A DNA stretch of 64,000 nt from Actinophytocola sp963826035 (GCA_963826035.1 CAWGVZ010000010.1:1426001-1490000), one strand, 5' to 3'. Positions 1 through 8,160 are shown, counted from the first letter of the stretch. Notes: generated by a model from the letters alone, not told the origin. Made by a program: numbers and translations.

Positions 1-1479
1 GACCGCCAGCAGGCGTGCCACCCGGTCGCCCACCTCCTGCTCGACTCCAGCGGGGGACACCGTCCCGAAAGGACCGTCGACCAGGTAGTCGCCGATCGTA
101 GCCGGCAGCACGAAGTACCCGTCCGCCAGTCCCTGCATGAGCGCGCTCGCCCCGAGCCGGTTCGCCCCGTGGTCGGAGAAGTTCGCCTCACCGACCACGA
201 ACAGCCCGGGGATGCTGGCCCGCAGGTCGTAGTCGACCCACAGGCCACCCATCGTGTAGTGCACGGCCGGGTAGATCCGCATGGGCACCGCGTAGGGATC
301 CTCGCCCGTGATCCGCTGGTACATCTGGAAAAGGTTGCCGTAGCGCTCTTCGATGACCGGCCGGCCGTGCTCGGCCACGGCGTCGGCGAAGTCCAGGTAC
401 ACCCCCAGCCCACCCGGCCCGACACCGCGGCCGCCGTCGCACACGTGCTTGGTGGCCCGCGACGCGATGTCGCGTGGCACCAGGTTGCCGAAGCTCGGAT
501 ACTTCCGCTCCAGGTAGTAATCCCGTTCCCCGTCCGGGATCTGGCCGGGTGGCCGGGGGTCACCGGCGGCGGCCGGCACCCACACCCGGCCGTCGTTGCG
601 CAGCGACTCGCTCATAAGCGTCAGCTTCGACTGGTGGTCACCGCTGACCGGGATGCACGTCGGGTGGATCTGGGTGAAGCACGGATTGGCGAACAGGGCA
701 CCGCGCCGGTGCGCGCGCCAGATGGCCGTCGCGTTGCAGCCCTTGGCATTCGTGGACAGGTGGAAGATGTTGCCGTAGCCACCGGTGGCCAGCACCACGG
801 CGTCGGCCAGGTGACTGTGCACCCGTCCGGTCACCAGGTCCCGCACCACCACTCCCCTTGCCCGGCCGTCGGCCACGATCAGGTCGAGCATCTCCGTCCG
901 CGGAAACATCCGGACGTGCCCGGCTTCGATCTGCCTGGCCAACGCCTGGTAGGCGCCGAGCAGCAACTGTTGGCCCGTCTGGCCCCTGGCGTAGAAGGTC
1001 CGCGACACCTGCGCGCCGCCGAAGGACCGGGTGTCGAGCAGTCCGCCGTACTCGCGGGCGAACGGCACGCCCTGCGCCACGCACTGGTCGATGATCTGGG
1101 TGCTCAGCTCGGCCAGTCGGTACACATTGGACTCCCGGGACCGGAAGTCACCACCCTTCACCGTGTCGTGGAACAACCGGTGAACACTGTCGCCGTCGTT
1201 GCGGTAGTTCTTGGCCGCGTTGATCCCACCCTGCGCGGCGATGCTGTGCGCGCGACGCGGGCTGTCCTGGTAGCAGAAGGACAGCACGTGGTAGCCCAGC
1301 TCGGCGAGGCTCGCGGCGGCCGACGCCCCGGCCAACCCCGTCCCGACGACCGCCACGGTCAGCCGCCGGCGGTTGGCCGGGTTGACCAGCCTGGCGGAGA
1401 ACCTCCTGCGTTCCCAGCGGGTCTCGAGTGGACCGTCGGGCGCACGGGTGTCGGCGATCGGGTCACCTTCGTGGTACAT
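1..1479 (-). CDS. sdhA: Succinate dehydrogenase / fumarate reductase flavoprotein subunit (3' end beyond window)
   Basis: FAD-binding catalytic subunit of a membrane-bound succinate:quinone oxidoreductase. The reverse strand reads open for 493 codons to the window edge, so the C-terminus is missing. Near the start it has a dinucleotide-binding stretch (VVGTGLAGASAAASLAELG) and then RRAHSIAAQGGINAA, the conserved region that carries the FAD-linked histidine in this family. HRLFHDTVKGGD and the substrate-site run HPTCIP follow. The ATG at 1479 overlaps the TGA of the upstream cytochrome b gene by one base (TGATG), so translation is probably coupled. The iron-sulfur subunit should follow outside the window. 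The gene order (cytochrome b, then flavoprotein) and the N-terminus fit the Bacillus/Wolinella-like SdhCAB type. Confidence 0.93.
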   Translation of the reverse strand, partial: MYHEGDPIADTRAPDGPLETRWERRRFSARLVNPANRRRLTVAVVGTGLAGASAAASLAELGYHVLSFCYQDSPRRAHSIAAQGGINAAKNYRNDGDSVHRLFHDTVKGGDFRSRESNVYRLAELSTQIIDQCVAQGVPFAREYGGLLDTRSFGGAQVSRTFYARGQTGQQLLLGAYQALARQIEAGHVRMFPRTEMLDLIVADGRARGVVVRDLVTGRVHSHLADAVVLATGGYGNIFHLSTNAKGCNATAIWRAHRRGALFANPCFTQIHPTCIPVSGDHQSKLTLMSESLRNDGRVWVPAAAGDPRPPGQIPDGERDYYLERKYPSFGNLVPRDIASRATKHVCDGGRGVGPGGLGVYLDFADAVAEHGRPVIEERYGNLFQMYQRITGEDPYAVPMRIYPAVHYTMGGLWVDYDLRASIPGLFVVGEANFSDHGANRLGASALMQGLADGYFVLPATIGDYLVDGPFGTVSPAGVEQEVGDRVARLLAV

Positions 1480-2168
1480 CAGTGCACCAGTCCGAACAGG
1501 ACAGCGTAGGGCACCGACAGGAATCCCGCGGTGATGACCACCGCATAGCCGAGCGCCGTCAGTCGCACGGCTCTGGCCCGGCCGGCGCTGGCCACGCCGA
1601 GACTGCGCAGCGCGCTCCACACCCCGTGCCGCAGGTGGAAGCCGAGGGCCACCACGGCGACCGTGTACGCCGCGACCACGTACCAGAGCTGGAAGTCGGC
1701 GACCACGTTGCCGTGGATCTCGCCGGGCACGCCGTGCGGGTTGAGCACGCCGGCCGTCAGGTCGAGCACGTGGTAGACCACGAACAACGCGATGATCACC
1801 CCGCCCCAGCGCATGGTCCGCGCGGCGTAGCTGCCCTGCACGGGCACGCGGTGGTGATAGCCGGCCGGGCGGGCCGCGTGGGCCCGCCGAGCCAGCTGGA
1901 CCGCCGCCGTCAGGTGCAACCCGACGGACAGCAGAAGTCCCATACGTACCAACCAGAGCAGCCCCTCGTGGCCGAACACGGGCGCGAGAAGCTCACGCAG
2001 CCAGCGGCCGTAACCGTCGATGGACTCCGGCCCGGCGAACACCTTGAGGTTGGCCACCATGTGGACGGTGACGTAGCTCAGCAGCACGCCCCCGGTCACG
2101 GCCATCACGGCCTTCTTGCCGACGGTCGAGGACCACAGCCTGGTGTGTGTCAAGGTCACGCCGACCAC
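1479..2168 (-). CDS. sdhC: Succinate dehydrogenase cytochrome b subunit
   Basis: Membrane anchor and haem b subunit of the succinate dehydrogenase encoded just downstream. The 229 residues contain about five hydrophobic segments, the usual count for the single-polypeptide cytochrome b type. Histidines that could ligate haem lie in or beside these helices (VTVHMVANLKVF, LLLSVGLHLTAAV, FVVYHVLDLTAG, ALGFHLRHGVWSAL). The chosen start is a GTG at 2168; a slightly later start cannot be excluded. It leads the operon and is divergent from a LysR regulator 62 bp away, which suggests local control of the dehydrogenase. Confidence 0.9.
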   Translation of the reverse strand: MVGVTLTHTRLWSSTVGKKAVMAVTGGVLLSYVTVHMVANLKVFAGPESIDGYGRWLRELLAPVFGHEGLLWLVRMGLLLSVGLHLTAAVQLARRAHAARPAGYHHRVPVQGSYAARTMRWGGVIIALFVVYHVLDLTAGVLNPHGVPGEIHGNVVADFQLWYVVAAYTVAVVALGFHLRHGVWSALRSLGVASAGRARAVRLTALGYAVVITAGFLSVPYAVLFGLVH

Positions 2169-2199
2169 GCTACGAGCGCCTCAACCAGTCGTCCAATAC

Positions 2200-2219
2200 A
2201 TCGTCGCGCTCATGACGAT
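2200..2219. promoter_or_regulatory. Inverted repeat in sdhC-lysR divergent promoter
   Basis: ATCGTC at 2200-2205 is repeated in inverse as GACGAT at 2214-2219 with an 8-bp spacer. The dyad lies 11 bp upstream of the LysR start and about 31 bp upstream of sdhC. Its place in the only shared intergenic region makes it a candidate LysR operator; binding is inference. Confidence 0.4.
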
Positions 2220-2230
2220 AGCCTGAGACT

Positions 2231-3154
2231 ATGACGCTCCAGCAGCTCGTGTACTTCCTCGCGGTGGCCGGGACCCAGCACTTCACCCGCGCGGCGGAAC
2301 AGGTACACGTGGCGCAGCCCTCGCTCTCCAAGCAGATCCAGGCACTCGAGAGCGAGTTGGGCGCGCCGCTGTTCAGCCGGGCCCGCGGGCACGTGGCGCT
2401 GACCCCGGCAGGCGAGGCACTGCTGCCGATCGCCACGCGCATCCTGTCCGATGTGGACAATGCTCGACTGGAGGTCGGCGAACTGGTCGGCCTGCGCGCC
2501 GGCCGGCTCCGCCTCGGTGCCACGCCGAGCCTCTGCGTCGCGATCGTCGCCGACGTGCTGCGCCGGTTCCACGACGAGTACCCGGGAATCCAGCTGGTGG
2601 TGCAGGAAAGCGGCTCGCGCGACCTGACCAGGGCGTTGGTGGGCGGCGAACTGGATCTCGCGCTGATCATCCTGCCGCCGCAGGGCGCGGACGCCGCGCT
2701 CACCACCACGCCGATCCTGCGGGAGGCACTGATGGTCGCCTCCGCCGAGGGTGGCACGCACACGCCGCCCCGCGACCCGGTGCGGCTGACCGCTCTACGC
2801 GACATGCAACTCGTCATGTTCCGCGACGGCTACGACCTGCGGGAGACGACGCTGCAGGCGTGCCGGCGGGCGGGTTTCGAGCCGCCGCTGGCCGTCGACG
2901 GCGGCGAGATGGACGCCGTCCTGCGCTTCGTCGAGGCCGATCTCGGTGTGGCCGTGGTGCCCGGCATGGTCCTGGCCGGGCGGGACCGGCTGCACGCCAC
3001 CGCGCTCGCGTCGCCCGGCCTGCAGCGCACGGTGGCGCTCGCCCACCGGACGGACGTGCCGCCGACCGGCGCGGCCCGCGCGTTCCGCGCCACCCTCACG
3101 GAGTTCCTGGCCGGCGCCCCGCTCCCGGCGGGCGTCCGGCTGCTGATCACGTGA
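2231..3154 (+). CDS. LysR-family transcriptional regulator
   Basis: DNA-binding regulator of 307 residues, the normal LysR length. The winged HTH is at residues 1-60 (TLQQLVYFLAVAGTQHFTRA, then VAQPSLSKQIQALESELG and LFSR). A periplasmic-binding-like effector domain follows from about residue 90 (RLRLGATPSLCVAIVADVL). It is divergent from sdhC-sdhA across 62 bp containing an inverted repeat. LysR genes classically control the divergent operon, so succinate dehydrogenase is the likely target, perhaps with a C4-dicarboxylate as ligand. The ligand is inference. Confidence 0.93.
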   Translation: MTLQQLVYFLAVAGTQHFTRAAEQVHVAQPSLSKQIQALESELGAPLFSRARGHVALTPAGEALLPIATRILSDVDNARLEVGELVGLRAGRLRLGATPSLCVAIVADVLRRFHDEYPGIQLVVQESGSRDLTRALVGGELDLALIILPPQGADAALTTTPILREALMVASAEGGTHTPPRDPVRLTALRDMQLVMFRDGYDLRETTLQACRRAGFEPPLAVDGGEMDAVLRFVEADLGVAVVPGMVLAGRDRLHATALASPGLQRTVALAHRTDVPPTGAARAFRATLTEFLAGAPLPAGVRLLIT

Positions 3155-3190
3155 CCTCTGGCCAGACACTCCTCGCACCTGGTTGAATCA

Positions 3191-3206
3191 GGTTGTCTAG
3201 ACCACT
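3191..3206. promoter_or_regulatory. DasR-like responsive element (dre)
   Basis: The 16-mer GGTTGTCTAGACCACT matches the published Streptomyces DasR consensus, A(C/G)TGGTCTAGACCA(C/G)T, at 14 of 16 positions, including the TCTAGACCA core. It ends 19 bp before the ATG of the sugar dehydrogenase. A similar pair lies upstream of the chitinases. Confidence 0.6.
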
Positions 3207-3225
3207 TCGGCGAGGGAGTTCGGAC

Positions 3226-4404
3226 ATGACACGACATCAATGGCGAAGTCGTAGGTTCCTGACCGTGGCGACCATGGCCGCCACCCTCACGCTCGGCTCG
3301 ACCGGCGTCGCGGCCGCGGCCAGGGACGTGCCACTGGACCAGCTACGCGTCGGCACCACCGAGGTGGCGGCCGGGCTGAACCGGCCCACCGCCATCGCCG
3401 GGCTGCCCGACGGGCGGCTCCTGATCACCGAGAAGTCCGGCACCGTCCGCGCCTTCCACCCGCGTACCGGGCTCGCCGCCGCGCCGGTGCTCGACCTGTC
3501 CGACCGGATCAACGAGTCGGAGAACGAGCGCGGGCTGCTGGGCATCGCCGCCGCGCCGGACTTCTCCAGGAGCAGGAACCTCTACGTCGCGTACACGGCG
3601 CTGCCGGACGGCGCGGTCACCCTGGCCCGCGTCAATCTCCGCACGGGCGCCGTGAAGGTCCTGCTCTCCCGGGAGCACGCCGAGTTCGGCAACCACAACG
3701 GCGGCCACGTCCAGTTCGGCAGGGATGGCTACCTCTACTTCGGCATCGGCGACGGCGGCAGTGGCGGCGATCCGTTCCAGAGTGGCCAGAACCTGAACAC
3801 CCTGCTCGGCAAGATCATCCGGATCGACGTCAGCCGGTCGTGCGGCGCGCTGCCCTACTGCGTGCCGCGCGACAACCCGTTCGTCGGCGAGGCCGGCGCC
3901 CGCCCGGAGATCTGGGCCTGGGGGCTGCGCAACCCGTGGAAGTTCTCGTTCGACAAGGCCGACGGTTCACTGTGGATCGCGGACGTGGGCCAGGGCCGGT
4001 TCGAGGAGGTCGACCACATCGGTGGCCGGGTCGGCGGCGCCAACTTCGGCTGGTCTTGTATGGAGGGACCGAACGTGTTCGACGAGACCCGCTGTGACGC
4101 GTCGGCCGACTACACCGATCCCGTGTTCCACTACCGGTCGGCCATCGACGGCTGCGCGGTGATCGGCGGTTTCGTCTACCGGGGCGAGAAGTACGCGAAC
4201 CTGGCCGGTGGTACCTACGTGGCCACCGACTTCTGTTCGGCCACCGCGTGGGGGGTGCGGGCCGGCGGCTCCTATCCGAGCGCCACGATCGGCACGTTCC
4301 CTGAGGCGGTCACGTCGTTCGGCGCCGATGTGAAGGGGGAGCTGTACGTGGTGACCGATGAGCCGGGCCGGTTGTTCCAGGTGTCCTTCGCTCGCGCGGC
4401 CTGA
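3226..4404 (+). CDS. Secreted PQQ-dependent sugar dehydrogenase (GSDH/sorbosone dehydrogenase family)
   Basis: Probable exported quinoprotein that oxidises aldose sugars. The 392-residue product has a signal peptide (RRFLTVATMAATLTLGSTGVAAAA), then a six-bladed propeller of the soluble glucose dehydrogenase/YliI family. Visible family motifs are ITEKSGTVRAF, ERGLLGIAAAPDF, NHNGGHVQFGRDGYLYFGIGDGG and IWAWGLRNPWKFSFD. The ATG at 3226 follows GAGGGAG by 7 nt. An in-frame TTG at 3193 lies inside the dre-like box and is rejected. The box suggests N-acetylglucosamine-linked control through DasR. A strong hairpin follows the stop. The natural substrate is unknown. Confidence 0.88.
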   Translation: MTRHQWRSRRFLTVATMAATLTLGSTGVAAAARDVPLDQLRVGTTEVAAGLNRPTAIAGLPDGRLLITEKSGTVRAFHPRTGLAAAPVLDLSDRINESENERGLLGIAAAPDFSRSRNLYVAYTALPDGAVTLARVNLRTGAVKVLLSREHAEFGNHNGGHVQFGRDGYLYFGIGDGGSGGDPFQSGQNLNTLLGKIIRIDVSRSCGALPYCVPRDNPFVGEAGARPEIWAWGLRNPWKFSFDKADGSLWIADVGQGRFEEVDHIGGRVGGANFGWSCMEGPNVFDETRCDASADYTDPVFHYRSAIDGCAVIGGFVYRGEKYANLAGGTYVATDFCSATAWGVRAGGSYPSATIGTFPEAVTSFGADVKGELYVVTDEPGRLFQVSFARAA

Positions 4405-4408
4405 ACCG

Positions 4409-4447
4409 ATGCCACGGGTCGGGCTCTCTTTGCCCGACCCGTGGCAT
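4409..4447. terminator. Bidirectional hairpin terminator
   Basis: A perfect 16-bp stem (4409-4424 with 4432-4447) and a 7-nt loop (TCTCTTT) lie between the convergent sugar dehydrogenase and ATPase genes. There is no long T-tract, as is common in actinomycetes. Confidence 0.85.
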
Positions 4448-4478
4448 GGCCATGTGTGGTTCTACGGGGACACCAGAC

Positions 4479-5648
4479 TCACCGTTTTGGCCAGTGCCAG
4501 GCAGGCTGATCCAACCGCCCCTGACCCTCCACCGAAGTCGAGCTCAGCTCCTTCGCCAGCGTCACCGTGCTGGCCGGCGAGCGACCCTCCTCGATCGCCG
4601 CCACCAGAGGCCGGGAGTGGGTGACCACGATCAGCTGCGTCGAGCGAGCGGCCATGGTGATCAGGTTGGCCAACGGCGCCAACAGGTCGGGATGCAAGCT
4701 CGTCTCCGGCTCGTTCAGCACGAGCAGTTCCGGCGGGCGCGGGGTGAGCAGGGCCGCCACCCACAGCAGGTACCGCAGCGTTCCGTCGGACAGTTCGGCC
4801 GCGTCGAGCGGACGCAGCAGCCCGTGCTGGTGCAACCGCAGCCCGAACCGGGAATCATGGTCGACGATCTCCACTCGCGCGCCGGGGAAGGCGTCCGCGA
4901 TCGCCGTGTCCATGCCGTCCTCGTCGCCGATCTCGCGGATGGTCTGCAGCGCGGCCGGCAGGTCGGCGCCGTTGTGGTCGAGCACCGGGGTGCGCGTGCC
5001 GATCCGGCTCTGCCTGGCCGGCGCGTCGGCATCCGTGCGGAACTGGTCGTAGAACCGCCACGAGCGGATCCGGTCGCGCAGCACCAGCAACTCGGGCGAG
5101 CTGCGCGGGTCGGAGAACTCACTGAGCACGCTGTCGGCGAGTCCGATCGGATACTGCTCGATCCCCCAGGCGCCCTCGGCGTTGCGCGCGCGGACCTGGC
5201 CGTTGTGCCGGTCGACCAGCAGCTTCGCGGGCGACAGCACCGGCCCGCGCCACAGGCACTCGCGCTTGAACTCCGGGTCGCGGTTGAACTTGCTGGCACA
5301 GACCTTGACCGGCAACCCCAGCTCCAGCGCGTAGCCGAACTCGTCGCCGCCGAACCCGAGCCGCAGCCCGACCGGCTGCGTTCGCACGGTGCCCTGCACC
5401 GGGTGGTGCCCCTGGCGGACGGCGCGGCCGATCACCTCCGGCCCGGCCCAGAGTGTCGACGTGAGCCCACCCTCCCGGGCGAGCGCGGCGACCGCGCCGT
5501 TGCGCGACGCGTCCGCCAGCAGCCGCAGCGCCCGGTACAGGCTCGACTTGCCGGACCCGTTCGCGCCGGTGACCAGCGTCAACTCGGACAGCGGCAGCAC
5601 CAGGTCCCGCAGCGAGCGGTAGTTGGCGACGGCCAGCGTGGTCAGCAC
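4479..5648 (-). CDS. AAA-family ATPase (RecF/OLD-like predicted ATPase)
   Basis: A 389-residue ABC-type ATPase of the AAA_15/AAA_21 group. It begins LAVANYRSLRDLVLPLSELTL, like RecF-type proteins, followed by Walker A GANGSGKSS near residue 30. The C-terminal half has LSDGTLRYL (signature-like), LLVLNEPETSLHP (Walker B/D-loop, with Asn before the catalytic Glu instead of the usual Asp) and IVVTHSRPL (switch His). It starts with GTG five bases after the phosphotransferase stop and is third in an operon with a sigma factor. No nuclease domain or toxin partner is visible, so its role is unknown. Confidence 0.85.
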   Translation of the reverse strand: MLTTLAVANYRSLRDLVLPLSELTLVTGANGSGKSSLYRALRLLADASRNGAVAALAREGGLTSTLWAGPEVIGRAVRQGHHPVQGTVRTQPVGLRLGFGGDEFGYALELGLPVKVCASKFNRDPEFKRECLWRGPVLSPAKLLVDRHNGQVRARNAEGAWGIEQYPIGLADSVLSEFSDPRSSPELLVLRDRIRSWRFYDQFRTDADAPARQSRIGTRTPVLDHNGADLPAALQTIREIGDEDGMDTAIADAFPGARVEIVDHDSRFGLRLHQHGLLRPLDAAELSDGTLRYLLWVAALLTPRPPELLVLNEPETSLHPDLLAPLANLITMAARSTQLIVVTHSRPLVAAIEEGRSPASTVTLAKELSSTSVEGQGRLDQPAWHWPKR

Positions 5649-5653
5649 GAGGC

Positions 5654-6427
5654 TCAGTCAAGCAGAGCGCGTAACCACTCGTCGGTGCGTGCGGCGATCA
5701 CGTCGGCGTCCGCGCTCCACACGGCGCCGTGGCCCTGCCGCCACAGTGTCGTCCACGGCTCGACCGTCTGTGCGGCAAGGAAGTCGTGCATGGACCGCGC
5801 CCGCGGTTCGAGCAACGCCACCAGCCGGCGCCGCTCCCCCTCCGACAGCCCGTAGGCGTCGACGAACACCCGCATCCGCTTCCCGGCATCCGCCCGGTGC
5901 CAGCGCGGGTCGGCCATCAGCGGCACGAACCCGTGCAGCGCGTAGGCGAGGTCCCACAGCCGGGTGCCGGGCGCGGCCGCGTCCCAGTCGATGAACGCCC
6001 AGTTGTCCATACCCACCACCAGGTTCCACGGCGCCAGGTCGTGGTGCGCGATGATCTCGTCGCCGTCGGCCGGGATGAGCAACCGCCACCGCGCGTCGGC
6101 CGGCGGGGTGAACCCGGCGACCGCGTCGTGGAAGTCGCGCACCAGCCGGGCCACTCTGCGGAGCTGGAGATCCATGTCGAGCAGGTCGAAGTGGTCCGGC
6201 CACACGACCGACCCCGGCACGAAGCTGAGCACCTCCCGGCCGCGCTCGTCGAGCCCGTGCGGGCGCGGCGCACCGGTGAACCCGACGTCGTGCAGGTGCG
6301 TGAGCAGCGCGTGCACGGCCGGCGTCCATGGTCCCGCCGGCCGCCGCACCGTCTGTCCGATGCGGACGACCCCGCGACTCGTGTTTCCCCCGGTCAGGAC
6401 TACCTCGTGCTCAGTCACGAACGACAT
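5654..6427 (-). CDS. Aminoglycoside phosphotransferase-family kinase (APH fold)
   Basis: The 257-residue product has the APH/choline kinase fold. The catalytic loop IIAHHDLAPWNLVV contains the Brenner HxDxxxxN motif, and AFIDWDAAAPGTRLWDLAYAL supplies the Mg-binding aspartate. The family phosphorylates aminoglycosides, homoserine, choline or other small hydroxyl compounds; nothing here fixes the substrate, and resistance should not be assumed. The start is the ATG at 6427; the longer upstream frame is a shadow of the sigma gene. It lies 31 bp after the sigma-factor stop and 5 bp before the ATPase, consistent with one operon. Confidence 0.88.
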   Translation of the reverse strand: MSFVTEHEVVLTGGNTSRGVVRIGQTVRRPAGPWTPAVHALLTHLHDVGFTGAPRPHGLDERGREVLSFVPGSVVWPDHFDLLDMDLQLRRVARLVRDFHDAVAGFTPPADARWRLLIPADGDEIIAHHDLAPWNLVVGMDNWAFIDWDAAAPGTRLWDLAYALHGFVPLMADPRWHRADAGKRMRVFVDAYGLSEGERRRLVALLEPRARSMHDFLAAQTVEPWTTLWRQGHGAVWSADADVIAARTDEWLRALLD

Positions 6428-6458
6428 GACACCACAGCGGCGGCGGGGACCGGTCCCA

Positions 6459-7385
6459 CTAGATGCTCTCCGGCAAACCGGAGCTCCTGACCAGCGCCGG
6501 GTCGCCGAACACCGTGATCCGCGTGATTTCCGCACCGGCGACAGTGAGTACGCCGACGCCGAAGGCCTGGCCGCGGTAGTAGGCGGCCACCGTCGGCTGG
6601 CCGTTCGCCGAGGTGGGCAGCAGCCGCCAGTCGCCCGGCTGGCCGAGGACCTGCGTGGCCAGGTACGGCACGCACGTCGCCCGGCCGGCGAACCACGTGC
6701 GCGACGGCGGGCCTTCCAGTACGGCGTCCGCGCGCAGCAGCCGGCCCAGCTCCTCGGCGTCGGCGTTCTCGAACGCCTTGATGTACCGGGCGAGCAGCGC
6801 CCGCGACTCGGCCGTGGTCGGCTCGGCCATGTCACCCGGGGTCACCTCGTCGAGCCGCGCCCGCGCGCGCTGCAGCAGGCTCTTCACGGCGGCCGTCGAC
6901 AGGTCGAGCATGGTCGCGACCTCGGCCGCCGGGAACGCCAGCACCTCGCGCAGCAACAACACGGCGCGCTGGCGGGCCGGCAGGTACTGCAGGCTCGCGA
7001 TGAGGGCCAGCCGCAGGCTGTCCCTCGCGGCCACGATCACCGCGGGGTCGTCCACCAGCCGGTCGGGCAGCGGTTCGAGCCAGGCGACCTCGGGCCCGGC
7101 CAGGTCCGGCGGCGTCGCCGGGTCGTCGGCCGGACCCCCGAGCCCGGACGGCAGCTCCCGCCGCCCGCGCCGGGTCAACGCCGTGAGACAGACGTTCGTG
7201 GCGATCCGGTAGAGCCACACCCGCACCGACGAGCGGCCGGCGAACGCGGCGTAACCCCGCCACGCGCGCAGGTAGGTCTCCTGCACCTGATCCTCGGCCT
7301 CGTGGACCGAGCCGAGCATCCGGTAGCAGTGCGCCAGCAGCTCCCGCCGGTACTGCTCGGTCGCGTTGACGAAGTCGTCCCGCAC
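6459..7385 (-). CDS. ECF sigma factor with C-terminal SnoaL-like domain (SigG-like)
   Basis: Extracytoplasmic-function sigma factor of 308 residues. Region 2 is in residues 10-75 (AHCYRMLGSVHEAEDQVQETYLRAW), the linker has WLEPLPDRL, and region 4 is around 130-185 (LPARQRAVLLLREVLAFPAAEVA, then STAAVKSLLQRARARL). From about 195 a SnoaL/NTF2-like domain (LLARYIKAFENADAEELGRLL) replaces a separate anti-sigma factor, as in SigG/SigJ-like groups where this domain tunes activity. The start is GTG at 7385 behind GGGAGG. It heads the operon with the kinase and ATPase and is divergent from an AhpD-like gene, a common pairing for such sigma factors. Confidence 0.9.
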   Translation of the reverse strand: MRDDFVNATEQYRRELLAHCYRMLGSVHEAEDQVQETYLRAWRGYAAFAGRSSVRVWLYRIATNVCLTALTRRGRRELPSGLGGPADDPATPPDLAGPEVAWLEPLPDRLVDDPAVIVAARDSLRLALIASLQYLPARQRAVLLLREVLAFPAAEVATMLDLSTAAVKSLLQRARARLDEVTPGDMAEPTTAESRALLARYIKAFENADAEELGRLLRADAVLEGPPSRTWFAGRATCVPYLATQVLGQPGDWRLLPTSANGQPTVAAYYRGQAFGVGVLTVAGAEITRITVFGDPALVRSSGLPESI

Positions 7386-7460
7386 GTGCCCTCCCGTCCA
7401 GCTTGGACAGTAGTTACGCCTATGAAGACCAGCACCGGCCCGGGAAGGAATCGGCGTTGA

Positions 7461-7488
7461 ATGTGACCTGAGTCACTCCCGGTCACAT
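7461..7488. promoter_or_regulatory. Inverted repeat with CRP-like core upstream of the AhpD-like gene
   Basis: ATGTGACC (7461-7468) and GGTCACAT (7481-7488) form a perfect 8-bp inverted repeat with a 12-nt spacer. Inside it, TGTGA-N6-TCACT (7462-7477) resembles the TGTGA-N6-TCACA CRP/FNR site. It lies between the divergent sigma and AhpD-like genes; the regulator is not known. Confidence 0.4.
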
Positions 7489-7546
7489 CCTCGAGGAGAG
7501 GTCCGTCAGCGCGATGACGGACCAAACGAACCGAGGAGCAAACGCC

Positions 7547-8008
7547 ATGGAAGCCCGGATGAAGAACGCCGCGACCGTCCTGCCCACCGCCATGCCGGCC
7601 ATCAAGGGCCTGTACAAGTCGGTGTACAGCGCGGGAATCCCCCACGAGACGCTCGAGCTCGTCCACCTGCGGGCCAGCCAGATCAACGGCTGCAGCCCGT
7701 GCGTCGACAGCGGGATACGCGGCGGCGCCAAGGCCGGTATCAGCCCCGAGCGGCTTGGGTTGGTGGCCGCCTGGCGCGACGCGCCGTACTACACCGACGC
7801 CGAGCGGGCGGCGCTCGCGCTGGCCGAGTCGGTCACCCGGCTGGCCGACCGCGGCACGGACGCCGTGTCCGACGACCTGTGGGCCGAGGTGGACAAGCAC
7901 TTCTCGGAGGAGCAGCTGGCGGGACTGATCCTGTGGATCGCCACCACGAACCTGTTCAACCGGCTCAACGCGTCGATCAAGGAACCGGCCGGCGCAACCT
8001 GGTCATGA
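7547..8008 (+). CDS. Carboxymuconolactone decarboxylase / AhpD-like protein
   Basis: A 153-residue alkylhydroperoxidase-like protein. The redox motif is visible as NGCSPCVDSG (CxxC) in the helix ELVHLRASQI, as in AhpD-type peroxidase reductants. The family uses the cysteine pair with a nearby histidine and glutamate to reduce peroxides, though many members have no assigned substrate. The ATG at 7547 is preferred because GAGGAG precedes it by 8 nt; an in-frame ATG at 7514 has no ribosome site. Divergence from the SnoaL-type ECF sigma factor suggests it is a target of that sigma. A hairpin follows. Confidence 0.88.
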   Translation: MEARMKNAATVLPTAMPAIKGLYKSVYSAGIPHETLELVHLRASQINGCSPCVDSGIRGGAKAGISPERLGLVAAWRDAPYYTDAERAALALAESVTRLADRGTDAVSDDLWAEVDKHFSEEQLAGLILWIATTNLFNRLNASIKEPAGATWS

Positions 8009-8019
8009 CAAACGCCCGC

Positions 8020-8060
8020 GTGGCAGCGCGACCGCGTAGGAGAACAGGTCGCGCTGCCAC
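8020..8060. terminator. Hairpin terminator between AhpD-like gene and tRNA array
   Basis: A perfect 14-bp stem (8020-8033 with 8047-8060) and a 13-nt loop serve the convergent AhpD-like gene and the tRNA array. Confidence 0.75.
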
Positions 8061-8076
8061 TCGCACCGGACGTGCG

Positions 8077-8148
8077 TGCCCCCAGCAGGAGTCGAACCTG
8101 CGTTTCCGGCTTCGGACGCCGGTGTCGTATCCACTGGACCACAGGGGC
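8077..8148 (-). tRNA. tRNA-Arg (anticodon CCG)
   Basis: A 72-nt cloverleaf. The acceptor stem is GCCCCTG paired with TGGGGGC (wobble at the last two pairs), with discriminator A73. The D arm is GTC/GAC. The anticodon stem CCGGC/GCCGG has loop GTCCGAA, giving anticodon CCG. The T arm is GCAGG-TTCGACT-CCTGC. No CCA is encoded. It is the last gene of a four-tRNA array. Confidence 0.88.
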
Positions 8149-8160
8149 GCGCCCTCTTGG

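Noticed and set aside
169..1509. Forward frame of 446 codons opposite sdhA
   Set aside because: It is arginine/valine/histidine-rich, matches no family and mirrors the real sdhA gene, which stays open on the other strand to the window edge.
5654..6427. Aminoglycoside resistance gene
   Set aside because: The kinase fold is clear, but the family is broad and nothing here shows an antibiotic substrate.
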